The notes: generated from the letters alone by a model not told the origin. Positions 53,314 through 63,349 are shown, counted from the stretch's first letter. The stretch: DNA of 64,000 nucleotides from Gimesia aquarii (GCF_007748175.1 NZ_CP037422.1:6526334-6590333), one strand, 5' to 3'. Translations and numbers: made by a program.

Positions 53314-54804
53314 TCAAGCAGCATTATTTCGATTCGATCGAGCTGTGAGTAGATGTACTGCCGCACTTAAACTATGCAAAGTTTCTTCAAAAGTCTCTGC
53401 AGCACGAATAGCATCTAGATTTTCATTCAATCTTTTCTGTAAACCAACCAGATGCTCTTCCTGACCAACTATTTTTAGAAGATTTTCACTCTGTGAATTA
53501 AGCGCTTCAATCTGTAAAGAAGAAACTTCAGATGTTTCTTTCAACTGATGATTCCACTGTCTAACTTCACCAGCTATTTCTTTAGTGGCTTCCTCGATTT
53601 GTGATGTCTGTCGTGTTTGTGCCGATATCACATCCTGATGAACTTCGTTCCAAATCTGGGCCAGATGCTTTGAAAACTGATTGTTCGATTCTTTCTGTGT
53701 TTCTTGCCAGCGAGTCATCATGAGCTCAATTTGTTCGGTCGTTGATTGATAGGCACTCAGGAACTCGTTACGCAATGATTCCAATTGTGAAGAGTGAGTA
53801 TCTAGAGTATTTGACATTCCTTGCTGCATCGATTGATCAAAATTGACTTGTTGCCGCTCCATCACCTCGTTCCAACGACTCCGCAATGACTCCAGGTTTT
53901 GCTGCCAAAGCTCTGTTTGGCGCTGTATCATTTCTTCTGTACTCTGAACCAATTGCTGGGCTGCCTCTGCTTCTGCTAGCTCTAACGGACTAACAGACTT
54001 TTCTGAAACACTCATACAAGTCGCAATATTTTGAATCCCAAACAACTCAATTTTCTCAAGTTGTTTTTGTTCCATACGTTCTACAACAAAAGTCGAAAAG
54101 ACCAAAACCAAAGATAAACCTAATGCCAATGCCGTCGTATCAAAGGCAACCGCCAATCCACCAGTCACTTCTGATAGAGAGGTATCCAGTTGATCGGGTG
54201 TGACATTAGCAATGGCAATCGTGATACCAATTACCGTCCCCAGGAATCCGATAATGGGAACTGCCCAGGTAATTGTTCGAATGAGAGAATAGCTGGCATG
54301 CATCTGCTCAGATGCCAGTTCTGCCAAATACTTGAGATGCTCATCAAGATCCTGAACAGACCTTCGTGCTTTCACATAGGAAACTACATCCTGTAGTCTT
54401 TTGCCAAGATAAGTCTCTCCAATCCAACCGGGAAGAATTTGAACCTGCTCCTCAAAAACATCAATTCGCTCGTTAATGTCTTCAACTTCACCTATTGTTT
54501 CCCAGTCAATGTTTGTTTCTGTTAATGATTTATTCTGGCCATGCATACCGATGCCCTTCACACCGATAATTGCCATACCAATAAAGAAGAGAGCTGTCGT
54601 TGCGTATTCAAGCGGATGACTACAAAAATACCGTTCTACGAGCGCCTGATATAAAGGAAGATGTGGAATCAGCGCGTAAAATCCAAAGGTGGCAGCTGTC
54701 CCCCAAAAAAGGGGAGATTTCAGGACTGCTTTTGACCAATTCAACAAGTGATCTTCTTTTTCACTTTTCGTCAGCAATTCTGCATGTTCCATCTGTATGC
54801 TCAC
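53314..54804 (-). CDS. MotA/TolQ/ExbB-family proton-channel protein with coiled-coil tail
   Basis: A 496-residue protein. Two N-terminal helices (FWGTAATFGFYALIPHL; YATTALFFIGMAIIGVKGI) precede a cytoplasmic loop and the two pore helices, of which ITWAVPIIGFLGTVIGITIA and VTGGLAVAFDTTALALGLSL carry the family's P-x-x-G-x-x-G-T-V and T-x-x-A-L-x-x-G patterns. After these comes a long predicted coiled coil (about 270-490) in the cytoplasm. A MotA/ExbB channel with a long tail recalls ZorA of Zorya defence, but no ZorC/D/E gene is nearby. First gene of the motor operon, divergent from a 1372-residue exported protein. Confidence 0.85.
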   Translation of the reverse strand: MSIQMEHAELLTKSEKEDHLLNWSKAVLKSPLFWGTAATFGFYALIPHLPLYQALVERYFCSHPLEYATTALFFIGMAIIGVKGIGMHGQNKSLTETNIDWETIGEVEDINERIDVFEEQVQILPGWIGETYLGKRLQDVVSYVKARRSVQDLDEHLKYLAELASEQMHASYSLIRTITWAVPIIGFLGTVIGITIAIANVTPDQLDTSLSEVTGGLAVAFDTTALALGLSLVLVFSTFVVERMEQKQLEKIELFGIQNIATCMSVSEKSVSPLELAEAEAAQQLVQSTEEMIQRQTELWQQNLESLRSRWNEVMERQQVNFDQSMQQGMSNTLDTHSSQLESLRNEFLSAYQSTTEQIELMMTRWQETQKESNNQFSKHLAQIWNEVHQDVISAQTRQTSQIEEATKEIAGEVRQWNHQLKETSEVSSLQIEALNSQSENLLKIVGQEEHLVGLQKRLNENLDAIRAAETFEETLHSLSAAVHLLTARSNRNNAA

Positions 54805-55270
54805 ATCCTAAAAGGCGCTGGTGCTCTATCGAGCTTAGTGTTTGGGTTTAACCCCATAGGGGTCGTACCGTTTGAGGTCCATCACCTTCTTGCGAAAGCT
54901 GATAAACTTGTGGTAATACCTAAAAACTGGTGACAATGAACTCTTATCAGAGCTTGGTAATCAGAGTCGATTTTGATTCCATTTATGGAAAATCACTCAA
55001 TTACCTGTCACTTGAGTAATACGCATATTCGTTATAATCGACATATTGTGACATCCAAGTTGAAGAAAAGTTCTGTCTCAAGTTGAGAAGGAAAAAGTAA
55101 TCAAGTCCATCCACATGAACACTATCTTATATAGGCAAAACCGATGATAAGATATTTGATGAATATTTTTCGATAAACTGCTTTGACAATTGAAGTTAGA
55201 ATTCACAAACTGGATGCCGTTTTGACTCCAAACTACTAAAAAGAAAAATTGCTTCTGGGATTCAGTCCTT
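54805..55270. promoter_or_regulatory. Divergent promoter region of the motor locus
   Basis: A 466-base gap between the ExbB-like gene and the large exported protein. A plus-strand candidate promoter is CACTTG (55009-55014) with TATAAT (55033-55038), 18 bases apart, about 235 bases before the large gene. No strong operator palindrome seen. Confidence 0.4.
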
Positions 55271-58200
55271 TTGGACTGTTCACGAAGGAAACAGGCTGTT
55301 TTACTGCTGATTGGTAGTTGTCTTTGTTCAATTTATTTTTTACTGATTCAAACATTCACGTTTGCTAATATGACTACATCGCGAAATCATAGCTCGGGAC
55401 AAAATTCATTACCCACCGTTGATAAATTAATCACACGGGAGATTTTGGGATATCTGAATTTTTCAAATGGAAAACCTGATCCCAAATTTCGCTTTAACTG
55501 GAATCAACTCTTTTCCGAATTAGATAGACTTCCTTCTTCAGAAATACTTTACTCGCTTTTGTCCTCTGAACTAAATGCACTCAAAGGTACAACTCCGGCT
55601 TTCCAGGAAATCAAGCAGGCGGAAAATGTGCTTCGAATCGCTTTCAAGGAATGCCTTCCTAAATACAAACAGCATCATCGCGATTTGTTATTTCATGTCA
55701 CAGAACAAGATTTTTTACAGCCTTATTTTTTGGCGGTTCTGTTTGAAGCGATCCTCGAACAGCAAACTCCCTGGGAATCAGACACACATGTCGTTCAAGG
55801 GGCGATTGATAAACTAAATGATTTTGTCGGTTTTCGACCTGTAGCTATTCTTGAGAATAACCAAAAAATGCAGGTTTACCCGCATGAGAAATTTCGCCCT
55901 ATTCCTCTCTACTTTCGTGAAAGCGGTGTTGCCTGTGGACCATATCAGCGATTAATTGAATTCACCCTTAAGACATTACAATCCACCCCGAACGATCTGT
56001 TGCACCAGGCGCATTTTGGACTGGATAAAATGGATGAAATCGCTATTGATTTACGTGCACACGATCACCTGCATCCCGTTAACAAACGAACCAACTATAT
56101 GTTTGGGGAATGGGATCCCCACACCATAGACAACCAGGGTTACTATCGTCGGTTTATTATCCGTAAATTAATTCTTGACTCATTGTTAGCCTGGATCGAC
56201 GAAAACAAAGAGCTGCCTCTGCAAGAACGCTTACAGGATGCCGCCGCTGTCTTGAGTGGTACCATGCTGATGGCGTCTTCGATTAGTGGATCAGGGCCAG
56301 ATACTCACTCTAGTGAAACCAGCTTAACGTCACTACTTCCCAAAGTCGCCCGACAGCGTGATGACTATTACAATCGACTATTGGCTTCTGCATCAGGACA
56401 GCGTGCAGAAAGGCTACTGAAAGAAGCAAAACAGTCACAACAACCCTTTGGACACATTCGTCATTATCTGAATTTACATTTAGCGCGTTACGGAGCGCAA
56501 CAGGTACAGCATCGCCAGCTTTCAAGGATTTATGCGCGCATGGGTTTCGCAACAGCGGCTCGTTGTGAATCTGCAGTTATTCCGTGCACTTCAGTTCGAT
56601 TCGAGTGTGAAATCCAATGGAGAGTGACCTTGGTTCACCTTCATTTAGAACGATATGAACTGGAAGAAGCCTGGAATCTCATACCCGAAATAGAGGATTT
56701 TTTAACAAGGGGTATCGAATGCGGAGCATTAATTGACCCTTGGAATATCTTAGGGTTTCAAGGTTTATTTCCGCTTTTCATTTCCCGTGAAGACAGCATA
56801 CCTGACCAACGTAGCGAAGTCCTCCTTGATCTGATGGAAGAAATTTTTTCTGCCTATTCAGCAACTCTCAGTGAAGCGGCTGCACAAGGAAACAATAAGC
56901 TCAAACTTCAAATTTCTGATCGTTTTCAAAAATTGGCAGAGAAATGGGATCGCTATGCCACAACTACGGTTGAAGATTTACCTCAGGTCAATGGTCAGGA
57001 CTCATTTGAATCAGCGGCACATGTTTCACAAATTCTGACTGAGTGGAAGAACGGAGGAGAATCTGTAGGAGATATCTCATTCTGGAGACAGCACGTCGAC
57101 CGGTTCGAATCTGCAAAAGCATATGCATTAACGGTCGATGCACTCTTGCAAAAACGAGATCATGTCGCTGCTATCGGGCTAATCATGCAATGGCTCAGTC
57201 AAGTTGATCAGACCGGACTTGAATCGGGACCTTATTCGATTCATTCCGTACTACTACAATGGATGCGTCAGCTCACATCCAACCTTGATCCGAAAACGAT
57301 TGCAGCAAACTGTCTTTCCATTCGTAAGATGTTCGATTACCTGGAAGCCAATGCTGCCGATTATTGGTCGGTGCCTCGATTTGACGCAGTCTTACCTGCT
57401 CCTGAAAAAGAAATTGAAGATCCTTTCGAGGATAATCTTGAAGATCCGGATGAGGAAGATTCTCTGTTCGATGCCGCATATGAAAATGTCACGTTTCGGG
57501 ACAGTGCCGACGATGGTGTCCAAGGTGAGATGATGGATTCTGGATACTCATCCAGTAACTCTGAAATCGAATCTATTAATCGGCAACTGGAACCACGACT
57601 CAAGTTTTTGAATACACTTTCTCAACTTTGGCAAATCTCAGCTGCCTTTTTCTGTGAATCAGAGATCATTCTGCATAAGGAACAAGTCGATGACTCTCAA
57701 GCTACAGAACAATCACAGTTGTTTGACCGTTCAACCAAACAGTCCATCGAAGGCTGGATCCAACATACCGAACACTTACAACAGGAATTAGTGGTTCTAC
57801 TCAACTCGATTTGGAATTATCAAATTCCTAAGCCGAGTGGAGATCATGATTCAAATATTGAATATGACTTACAGCTCCAGACAAAATTTTATTTGATGCA
57901 TGCCATTATCATAACAACGGTCAATTGTCGTTCTGCAAGGTTAATGCTACTCTCTACACTTCCAAAGTCCGACTCAGAACCAGAACTTACGGAAAATGAG
58001 AAAATACTGGTTCCCATCTATCGTGGAGTGCTCACTCGAGACATCGAACTGGTGCAAAAAGAATTTCCAACATTTTTGAGTAACATTTCAGAGACTCCAC
58101 TTCTATATACTCCCCTGGATCAAGGTGGAAAACCAAATGTTGTTCTGAAAGTTCGGTCATTGCAAATGATCTTACGGTTTCTACTATCACAGTTACCCAG

Positions 58201-59389
58201 TTTGGCAATGCTACGTGAAACCTGGCAATTATTAAAAACCGTATACCGAATGGAGCGTTCTTCACGTCCGGAAGGGATTGCAGTGAGTGAATTTGATCGC
58301 CTGTTTAGAACGGCGTTGAGAAGTTCCCTCTCAGCAATTATTCGATCGGCTCATGCTTGGGATTCTGAGCAATTGGACGATGAAAAATTGATTGATATTG
58401 CAGGAAAACTCGTCGAAAAATATCGAGAACAATGGCTCAAACATAGTCGCACAATGCGACTTTCCAGTGCCGAAGCGTTGAATCAGGAATTTGTCTGGAT
58501 GGAAGTGAAACAGTTCATCCAACAGTATGGATCGGAATTGTTCCACGCCCAATATCTCACATTGGGAAATCTGCGGGCAATTCTACATAACGGAATCGAA
58601 CAATACCTGAATTACTTGGCAGAGTACCATGAACCTGCCGAGCCTATGCTTCTGCTCACTGATCTTGAAGAGGGAGAAATTGACATGGATGAAGCAGTGT
58701 CTAATCTCAAGATCATCTTCGATTCCGTTGTTGATAAATTCGATCGATTCGTAGAATACAATAGCACAACCACTCAATCAGACTACGGCGAAATGTTCTA
58801 CTGTTTGTTAGACTTTTTACGTATCGAAGCCGCTTATGAACGTGATGATTGGAAGATGGTCCCATTGTTGATCGCCCATAAAGTTCTCGCCCAAGAAGAC
58901 CGCAACGAATCTGCATTAATTTGGGAAGCCGTCTTTGAAGCAAACTCTGAAGAGATTGCAAAAAAACATCTGAAAAAACTGAAACAAACAGAATCGGAAT
59001 ACAAAATTAATCTCCCACTGATTTCAGATCACCTGAATGAGAGATTTGTTAAACCATTGGCGGTAAATCGAATGATGGCACTTGTACCCCGTGCCATGAA
59101 TGATGCCCGCAATGGAAACGAAGACTCTGCTGCTTTTTCGATTCTCCGAGAGGAAATCGAGCGTTACCTGGCATCTACAATTGGTTCAGGAATTGATGTG
59201 CCTGACTGGATGAGAAATCTGGAAGATGAAATTGATCGATTAGACGAAAAAGTTACCAGTGAGCAGTATGACATCGAAACAGAAATTAAACTGTCGCCAG
59301 TTCCAATGTCTCTCGATGATATCAAAAAACAACTGAAATTATGGAATCAACCACTGGCTCGCAATCGAAAGAAAAAGAATAAAGAGTAA
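55271..59389 (+). CDS. Large exported protein of unknown function
   Basis: A 1372-residue protein without recognised domains. The N-terminus from the TTG at 55271 (RRKQAVLLLIGSCLCSIYFLLIQT) is a signal or anchor helix; an ATG at 55370 would remove it, so the start matters. The body looks helical, with repeated Leu-rich segments and an acidic patch near residues 714-740 (EKEIEDPFEDNLEDPDEED); the end is basic (NRKKKNKE). It is the divergent partner of the motor operon and could be a structural component working with it, but no co-transcription is possible. Codon use looks like its neighbours. Family not identified. Confidence 0.6.
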   Translation: MDCSRRKQAVLLLIGSCLCSIYFLLIQTFTFANMTTSRNHSSGQNSLPTVDKLITREILGYLNFSNGKPDPKFRFNWNQLFSELDRLPSSEILYSLLSSELNALKGTTPAFQEIKQAENVLRIAFKECLPKYKQHHRDLLFHVTEQDFLQPYFLAVLFEAILEQQTPWESDTHVVQGAIDKLNDFVGFRPVAILENNQKMQVYPHEKFRPIPLYFRESGVACGPYQRLIEFTLKTLQSTPNDLLHQAHFGLDKMDEIAIDLRAHDHLHPVNKRTNYMFGEWDPHTIDNQGYYRRFIIRKLILDSLLAWIDENKELPLQERLQDAAAVLSGTMLMASSISGSGPDTHSSETSLTSLLPKVARQRDDYYNRLLASASGQRAERLLKEAKQSQQPFGHIRHYLNLHLARYGAQQVQHRQLSRIYARMGFATAARCESAVIPCTSVRFECEIQWRVTLVHLHLERYELEEAWNLIPEIEDFLTRGIECGALIDPWNILGFQGLFPLFISREDSIPDQRSEVLLDLMEEIFSAYSATLSEAAAQGNNKLKLQISDRFQKLAEKWDRYATTTVEDLPQVNGQDSFESAAHVSQILTEWKNGGESVGDISFWRQHVDRFESAKAYALTVDALLQKRDHVAAIGLIMQWLSQVDQTGLESGPYSIHSVLLQWMRQLTSNLDPKTIAANCLSIRKMFDYLEANAADYWSVPRFDAVLPAPEKEIEDPFEDNLEDPDEEDSLFDAAYENVTFRDSADDGVQGEMMDSGYSSSNSEIESINRQLEPRLKFLNTLSQLWQISAAFFCESEIILHKEQVDDSQATEQSQLFDRSTKQSIEGWIQHTEHLQQELVVLLNSIWNYQIPKPSGDHDSNIEYDLQLQTKFYLMHAIIITTVNCRSARLMLLSTLPKSDSEPELTENEKILVPIYRGVLTRDIELVQKEFPTFLSNISETPLLYTPLDQGGKPNVVLKVRSLQMILRFLLSQLPSLAMLRETWQLLKTVYRMERSSRPEGIAVSEFDRLFRTALRSSLSAIIRSAHAWDSEQLDDEKLIDIAGKLVEKYREQWLKHSRTMRLSSAEALNQEFVWMEVKQFIQQYGSELFHAQYLTLGNLRAILHNGIEQYLNYLAEYHEPAEPMLLLTDLEEGEIDMDEAVSNLKIIFDSVVDKFDRFVEYNSTTTQSDYGEMFYCLLDFLRIEAAYERDDWKMVPLLIAHKVLAQEDRNESALIWEAVFEANSEEIAKKHLKKLKQTESEYKINLPLISDHLNERFVKPLAVNRMMALVPRAMNDARNGNEDSAAFSILREEIERYLASTIGSGIDVPDWMRNLEDEIDRLDEKVTSEQYDIETEIKLSPVPMSLDDIKKQLKLWNQPLARNRKKKNKE

Positions 59390-59422
59390 ACACAAGACTC
59401 TTGCAAGCGATGAGCGGCGATC

Positions 59423-59453
59423 CCCGCCACAGTGAAGCTATCACTGTGGCGGG
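59423..59453. terminator. 13-bp hairpin between convergent genes
   Basis: CCCGCCACAGTGA (59423-59435) and TCACTGTGGCGGG (59441-59453) pair perfectly around AGCTA. It lies between the stop codons of the large exported protein and EF-G2. There is no T-run on either side, so it may be a bidirectional stop, a 3'-end stabiliser or a repeat element. Confidence 0.5.
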
Positions 59454-59481
59454 AAGAAAACTGTTTTGGACTTAAGCCATC

Positions 59482-61593
59482 CTACTCCTTTGGTTTGTTG
59501 AGCAAATCGACGATTTTTCCCTGTTCATTAGGTGGAATCATTTCGTAATGACTTAATTCAATATCATAAGTGCCCCGTCCCCCGGTCATACTGGAAAGAG
59601 TGCGGGCGTAAGTCATCACCTCAGCTAGCGGGACGCGCGCCTGAATAATTTCGTAACCACCTGGAGAAACCTGCATGCCTTCCATTCGTCCTCGTCGACT
59701 GGAAAGATCGCTACTGATATCTCCCACATTTTCTTCGGGGATGAGTATTTCGATTCGAACAATTGGTTCCAGTAAAGCAGGCCGTGCTTTTTCAAATAAC
59801 TCGGCAAAGCACTTACTCCCTGCAATTTTGAAAGCTGTTTCGTTACTGTCTACAGGATGGTCCTTGCCGAAGAAGACTTCACAAATTAAATCTTGCGCTT
59901 GACAACTTGCAATCACGCCTTGTTTCATCCGCTCCCGCACTCCTTTTTCAACAGCGGGAATGAACTGATTCGGAATGGATCCTCCTGAAATCCGGTCAAC
60001 AAAAGCAAAATTGAGGTCAGGATCATAATGGTATGATCGGAGATGATCAAAATTCGCTTTTGTAAAGTATTCTTCCGGATTAACATCGGGCGGCATCGGA
60101 GAAACTTTGAGGTGAACCTCAGCAAATTGCCCTGCCCCTCCGGATTGTTTTTTGTGTCGATAGCTACCCTCGACAGTTCCCATAATCGTCTCTCGGTAGG
60201 GAACTTTAGGCTGATGCGTAACCACTTCTACCTTGTCGCGATGTAAGAGGCGTTCTTGTACGATTTTCAGGTGCAACTCACTCATTCCCTGCATAACCAT
60301 TTCATGTGTTTCTTCATCATGGACGACATGAAACGTCTGATCTTCTTCTTCAATTTTGTGCAGTGCCCCGGAGATTTTCTGCTGATCATTCTGACTCTTC
60401 GGCTCTACTGCTAAACCTACAACGGGATGAGGAAATTTGATCTCAGGCAATGATAACCCATCACCGTTCGCATCTGCGGTAATCGTATCCCCCAGTTTTA
60501 AATCATCGACTTTAGCCACAGCGAAGATATCTCCCACGGAAACTTCTTCAACGGGTTCCTGTTTTCCTCCCTGCACATCAAGTAATTGATTTAATCTGAC
60601 TGGTTTCCCGGTACGAACATTAACGACAGAGGAATCTTTACTCAGCTTACCGGAAAAGACTCTTAAATAGTTCATTCTTGAAATGAAGGGGTCAATGCGT
60701 GTTTTAACAACCTGAGCGACAAACGGTTGATCAGGAGAGGGATCGAGCATCACTGAACGACCATCTTTCGTCTCTTCCATTCGTTGAATATCTTGTGGAC
60801 ATAATGTGTAGTTCGACATTGCATCCATAAATTCAGTAACGCCAACACCGGTTTTGGCGCTCATGAATAATACGGGAATCAAAGTTCCTGCAGCCATTGC
60901 TTTCGGTATATTCTCTGACAATTCTTGAGCATTGAGCTCATCACCATCAAAAAATCGTTCCAGTAGCGTTTCATTAGATTCTACGATGGCTTCAATCAAA
61001 GCCTGACGCGTTTCCTCTGGATCTCCTAACACGCCGTCTCCTGGCGCATTAGAGTTTTTCACAAGATCATATACGGCACTAAAATCGGCTCCCAATCCAA
61101 CCGGCAGGTTAATTGGTATGCAATGAGAGCCAAATGTTTCTCGAATAGAAGATAATAAAGAATCATAATCTATATTATCTGCATCACATTTATTGAGGAC
61201 AATCATACGGGCGATACCAGCTTCCTGTGACATTTTGGAAACTCGCAAAGCATTGATTTCGACTCCATGGCCAGCGTTCAGTAAAATGATAGCCGTCTCG
61301 ACAGCACGCAGAGCACCAGAAACTTGCCCAATAAAATCAGGGTAACCTGGTGTATCTATGAGATTAATATGGTGACCACCATAGTCGAAATGAATTAGCG
61401 TCGAAGCGATGGAAATCCGATGGTCGATCTCTTCCTCATCGGTGTCCAACTGACTGGTACCATCATCTACAGAACCTAATCGTGTAGAGGCGCCAGATTG
61501 AAAAAGCAAAAGGTCGGCTACAGTTGTTTTGCCAACAGCCCCGTGGCCGACCAATGCCACATTCCTTACGTCATCAACCTTGTATTCGTTCAT
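59482..61593 (-). CDS. Elongation factor G-like protein (EF-G2 type)
   Basis: A 703-residue EF-G paralogue with P-loop GHGAVGKTT (16-24), NKCD for base recognition and the EF-G domain order. Switch II reads DTPGY: Tyr84 replaces the catalytic His84 of the window's fusA product. This is typical of the EF-G2-like group (for example mycobacterial FusA2, which is described as poor in ribosome-dependent GTP hydrolysis). It may have a role in ribosome recycling, stress or another GTPase function. Start at ATG 61593 with AGGACGAG just upstream. Its leader has two perfect hairpins (61690-61745). Confidence 0.9.
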   Translation of the reverse strand: MNEYKVDDVRNVALVGHGAVGKTTVADLLLFQSGASTRLGSVDDGTSQLDTDEEEIDHRISIASTLIHFDYGGHHINLIDTPGYPDFIGQVSGALRAVETAIILLNAGHGVEINALRVSKMSQEAGIARMIVLNKCDADNIDYDSLLSSIRETFGSHCIPINLPVGLGADFSAVYDLVKNSNAPGDGVLGDPEETRQALIEAIVESNETLLERFFDGDELNAQELSENIPKAMAAGTLIPVLFMSAKTGVGVTEFMDAMSNYTLCPQDIQRMEETKDGRSVMLDPSPDQPFVAQVVKTRIDPFISRMNYLRVFSGKLSKDSSVVNVRTGKPVRLNQLLDVQGGKQEPVEEVSVGDIFAVAKVDDLKLGDTITADANGDGLSLPEIKFPHPVVGLAVEPKSQNDQQKISGALHKIEEEDQTFHVVHDEETHEMVMQGMSELHLKIVQERLLHRDKVEVVTHQPKVPYRETIMGTVEGSYRHKKQSGGAGQFAEVHLKVSPMPPDVNPEEYFTKANFDHLRSYHYDPDLNFAFVDRISGGSIPNQFIPAVEKGVRERMKQGVIASCQAQDLICEVFFGKDHPVDSNETAFKIAGSKCFAELFEKARPALLEPIVRIEILIPEENVGDISSDLSSRRGRMEGMQVSPGGYEIIQARVPLAEVMTYARTLSSMTGGRGTYDIELSHYEMIPPNEQGKIVDLLNKPKE

Positions 61594-61987
61594 CGCTCGT
61601 CCTGCCTTTTTAAAAAAATGGCGGGGCGTATTGTCTCTGTTCCGTTAAAGGCAACACGCTTAGCCAGGAAATGATGCGAACGTGTGCCGGGGAAAAGAAC
61701 TTTTCCCTGACATATCCTTAAACCAGTTTTCCTTGAGAAAACTGGACCAGTCTTGCGATAAATTCTCATTTGTGTGCTACATACACTTATACTTTATCCT
61801 ATTGTTCCTCTAACAAAAGGATAACTTTTGGGTTTCTAAAAGGCGAAAGGATTTTCTGAAAAATAGACTTGCAATCAGAAATAACCCTACATGCCTTAAA
61901 ATAGGCAGAAGAAAGAAGCCTGCAAATAGAAAGTGGATTTTCGCAAGACAAGCTGATAACGCGGCTTAAATACAAGATCAAGCAAAT
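61594..61987 (-). promoter_or_regulatory. EF-G2 leader with two hairpins
   Basis: GGGAAAAG-AA-CTTTTCCC at 61690-61707 and CCAGTTTTC-cttga-GAAAACTGG at 61723-61745 are perfect stems in the region upstream of EF-G2, about 100-150 bases from its start. The rest of the 394-base gap has no recognised gene (the 60-codon frame at 61799-61981 is not supported). Confidence 0.5.
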
Positions 61988-63349
61988 TTAGAATGGAACT
62001 GGTAATAAAAATAAATGGTGCTCAAGTAGAACTCCACTTCCATGAACTCCAATAAACTGTGTAAAGAACACAATAAATACATAGACTGCCAAAAGCGGTA
62101 GTACGATGGTGCGACTCAACCAACGCCAGCCAAACCAGGCATTTTTTGTCCGGGAAGAAGCACGAAAATACACCCAGCCTAAGAGAAGTTTTGTGGGATA
62201 AATGGTCGCCACAAAAATCAAAGTAATTCCCCAAACAGCATCACGGGGTAATGCAGCCACTTTAAACAGATACAACGGTAAAGACAATACAAAAACCACA
62301 ATGATCGCCAACATCCATGCTATCGGCGTGCGTTTAAATTTGCTTCTGATCGCTCGCAATTCAAACATTGCAGAGAACCGATTCTCTGCTGCAAAATGAG
62401 CCTGCAGCAAAGGCAACCAGCCAAGTACAATCACAAGACTCGCTCCTCCTAACAAGGTGATCAAGACGGAAATCCCTTTATTACTCTCAGGAGAACTGGT
62501 AGCTGCTAACATCAACGAAGGAATGACCAACCATATGAACGCTCCCAGGAAACCTCGTAAGCCCAAAGAAAAATTCTCCCCCAGTTTGAGAGAGGCAACA
62601 AATGAACTGACATTAAGCGCTGCCCTGTCGAAGTAACCACCAGCACGAATCTGTTTAATTAACCAAATCGCATTTTTGAGAGGACGAATAAAACAGGAAA
62701 AAGTTCCTCCTCTTGCTAATGCAAGACAGAGATGAATCGAAATTAAAATGGATGCCAGTAATGTGAGAGCGTGTAATGTCTGGTCAGAAGGCCCACCCGG
62801 TTCAATCAATCTGGCATCTGCAGCGGCTCCTGCAAGTAATAACAAAGGTATTAACCATAGTGTCACACCAATGACAATGGTTCCCATACGAGGGGCGATG
62901 TCTAATAGAGGAAATGCCAGACGTATCTTGCCCGTGCGCGCGACGCGTCCTTCAACATCCAACAGATACCCTAAAGCGATAAAGTTGACTAAGGGAACAG
63001 CCGCAATCAGCGCTAGAAAAATAACCAGACAAAAAATTCCAAAAGTCATTCGCATCATCCAGAAGGCAGCTTTAATTGGATGACGAAATAGATGGGGAAA
63101 AGGGGGAATATTTCCTACAACTTCATCAGGATAAAACTGGTCAACCTCAATCGACTCAGCCTCAACTTCAACCTCTTCTGAAATAAAATCCTCTACTTCA
63201 AACGCAGTTACCAACTTGCCCGTTTGTGAATCCTCATAATCGTTATCTTGCGCGGAATTTTCGTTCACAAGATGCTCCGTCTGATTCTTAGAAATTCGGG
63301 ACGCTGATTTTAAATTTAAGGTTTTCCCAGAATCGGCATGGTTTTTCAA
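61988..63349 (-). CDS. Polytopic membrane protein (DUF4013-like)
   Basis: A 453-residue protein. The first about 90 residues are acidic and disordered (EDFISEEVEVEAESIEVDQF), then comes PFPHLFRHPIKAAFWMMR and about eight transmembrane helices. The segment VPLVNFIALGYLLDVEGRVARTG followed by an LAFPLLDIAPRMG loop resembles DUF4013-type membrane proteins of planctomycetes, but I am not certain. No catalytic motif seen; inner membrane. Upstream is a divergent DUF1549-domain gene. Confidence 0.6.
   Translation of the reverse strand: MKNHADSGKTLNLKSASRISKNQTEHLVNENSAQDNDYEDSQTGKLVTAFEVEDFISEEVEVEAESIEVDQFYPDEVVGNIPPFPHLFRHPIKAAFWMMRMTFGIFCLVIFLALIAAVPLVNFIALGYLLDVEGRVARTGKIRLAFPLLDIAPRMGTIVIGVTLWLIPLLLLAGAAADARLIEPGGPSDQTLHALTLLASILISIHLCLALARGGTFSCFIRPLKNAIWLIKQIRAGGYFDRAALNVSSFVASLKLGENFSLGLRGFLGAFIWLVIPSLMLAATSSPESNKGISVLITLLGGASLVIVLGWLPLLQAHFAAENRFSAMFELRAIRSKFKRTPIAWMLAIIVVFVLSLPLYLFKVAALPRDAVWGITLIFVATIYPTKLLLGWVYFRASSRTKNAWFGWRWLSRTIVLPLLAVYVFIVFFTQFIGVHGSGVLLEHHLFLLPVPF

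Noticed and set aside
49863-54804. Zorya defence system
   Set aside because: The ExbB-like protein with coiled-coil tail looks ZorA-like, but there is no OmpA-type peptidoglycan motif in the partners and no ZorC, ZorD helicase or ZorE nuclease next to it.
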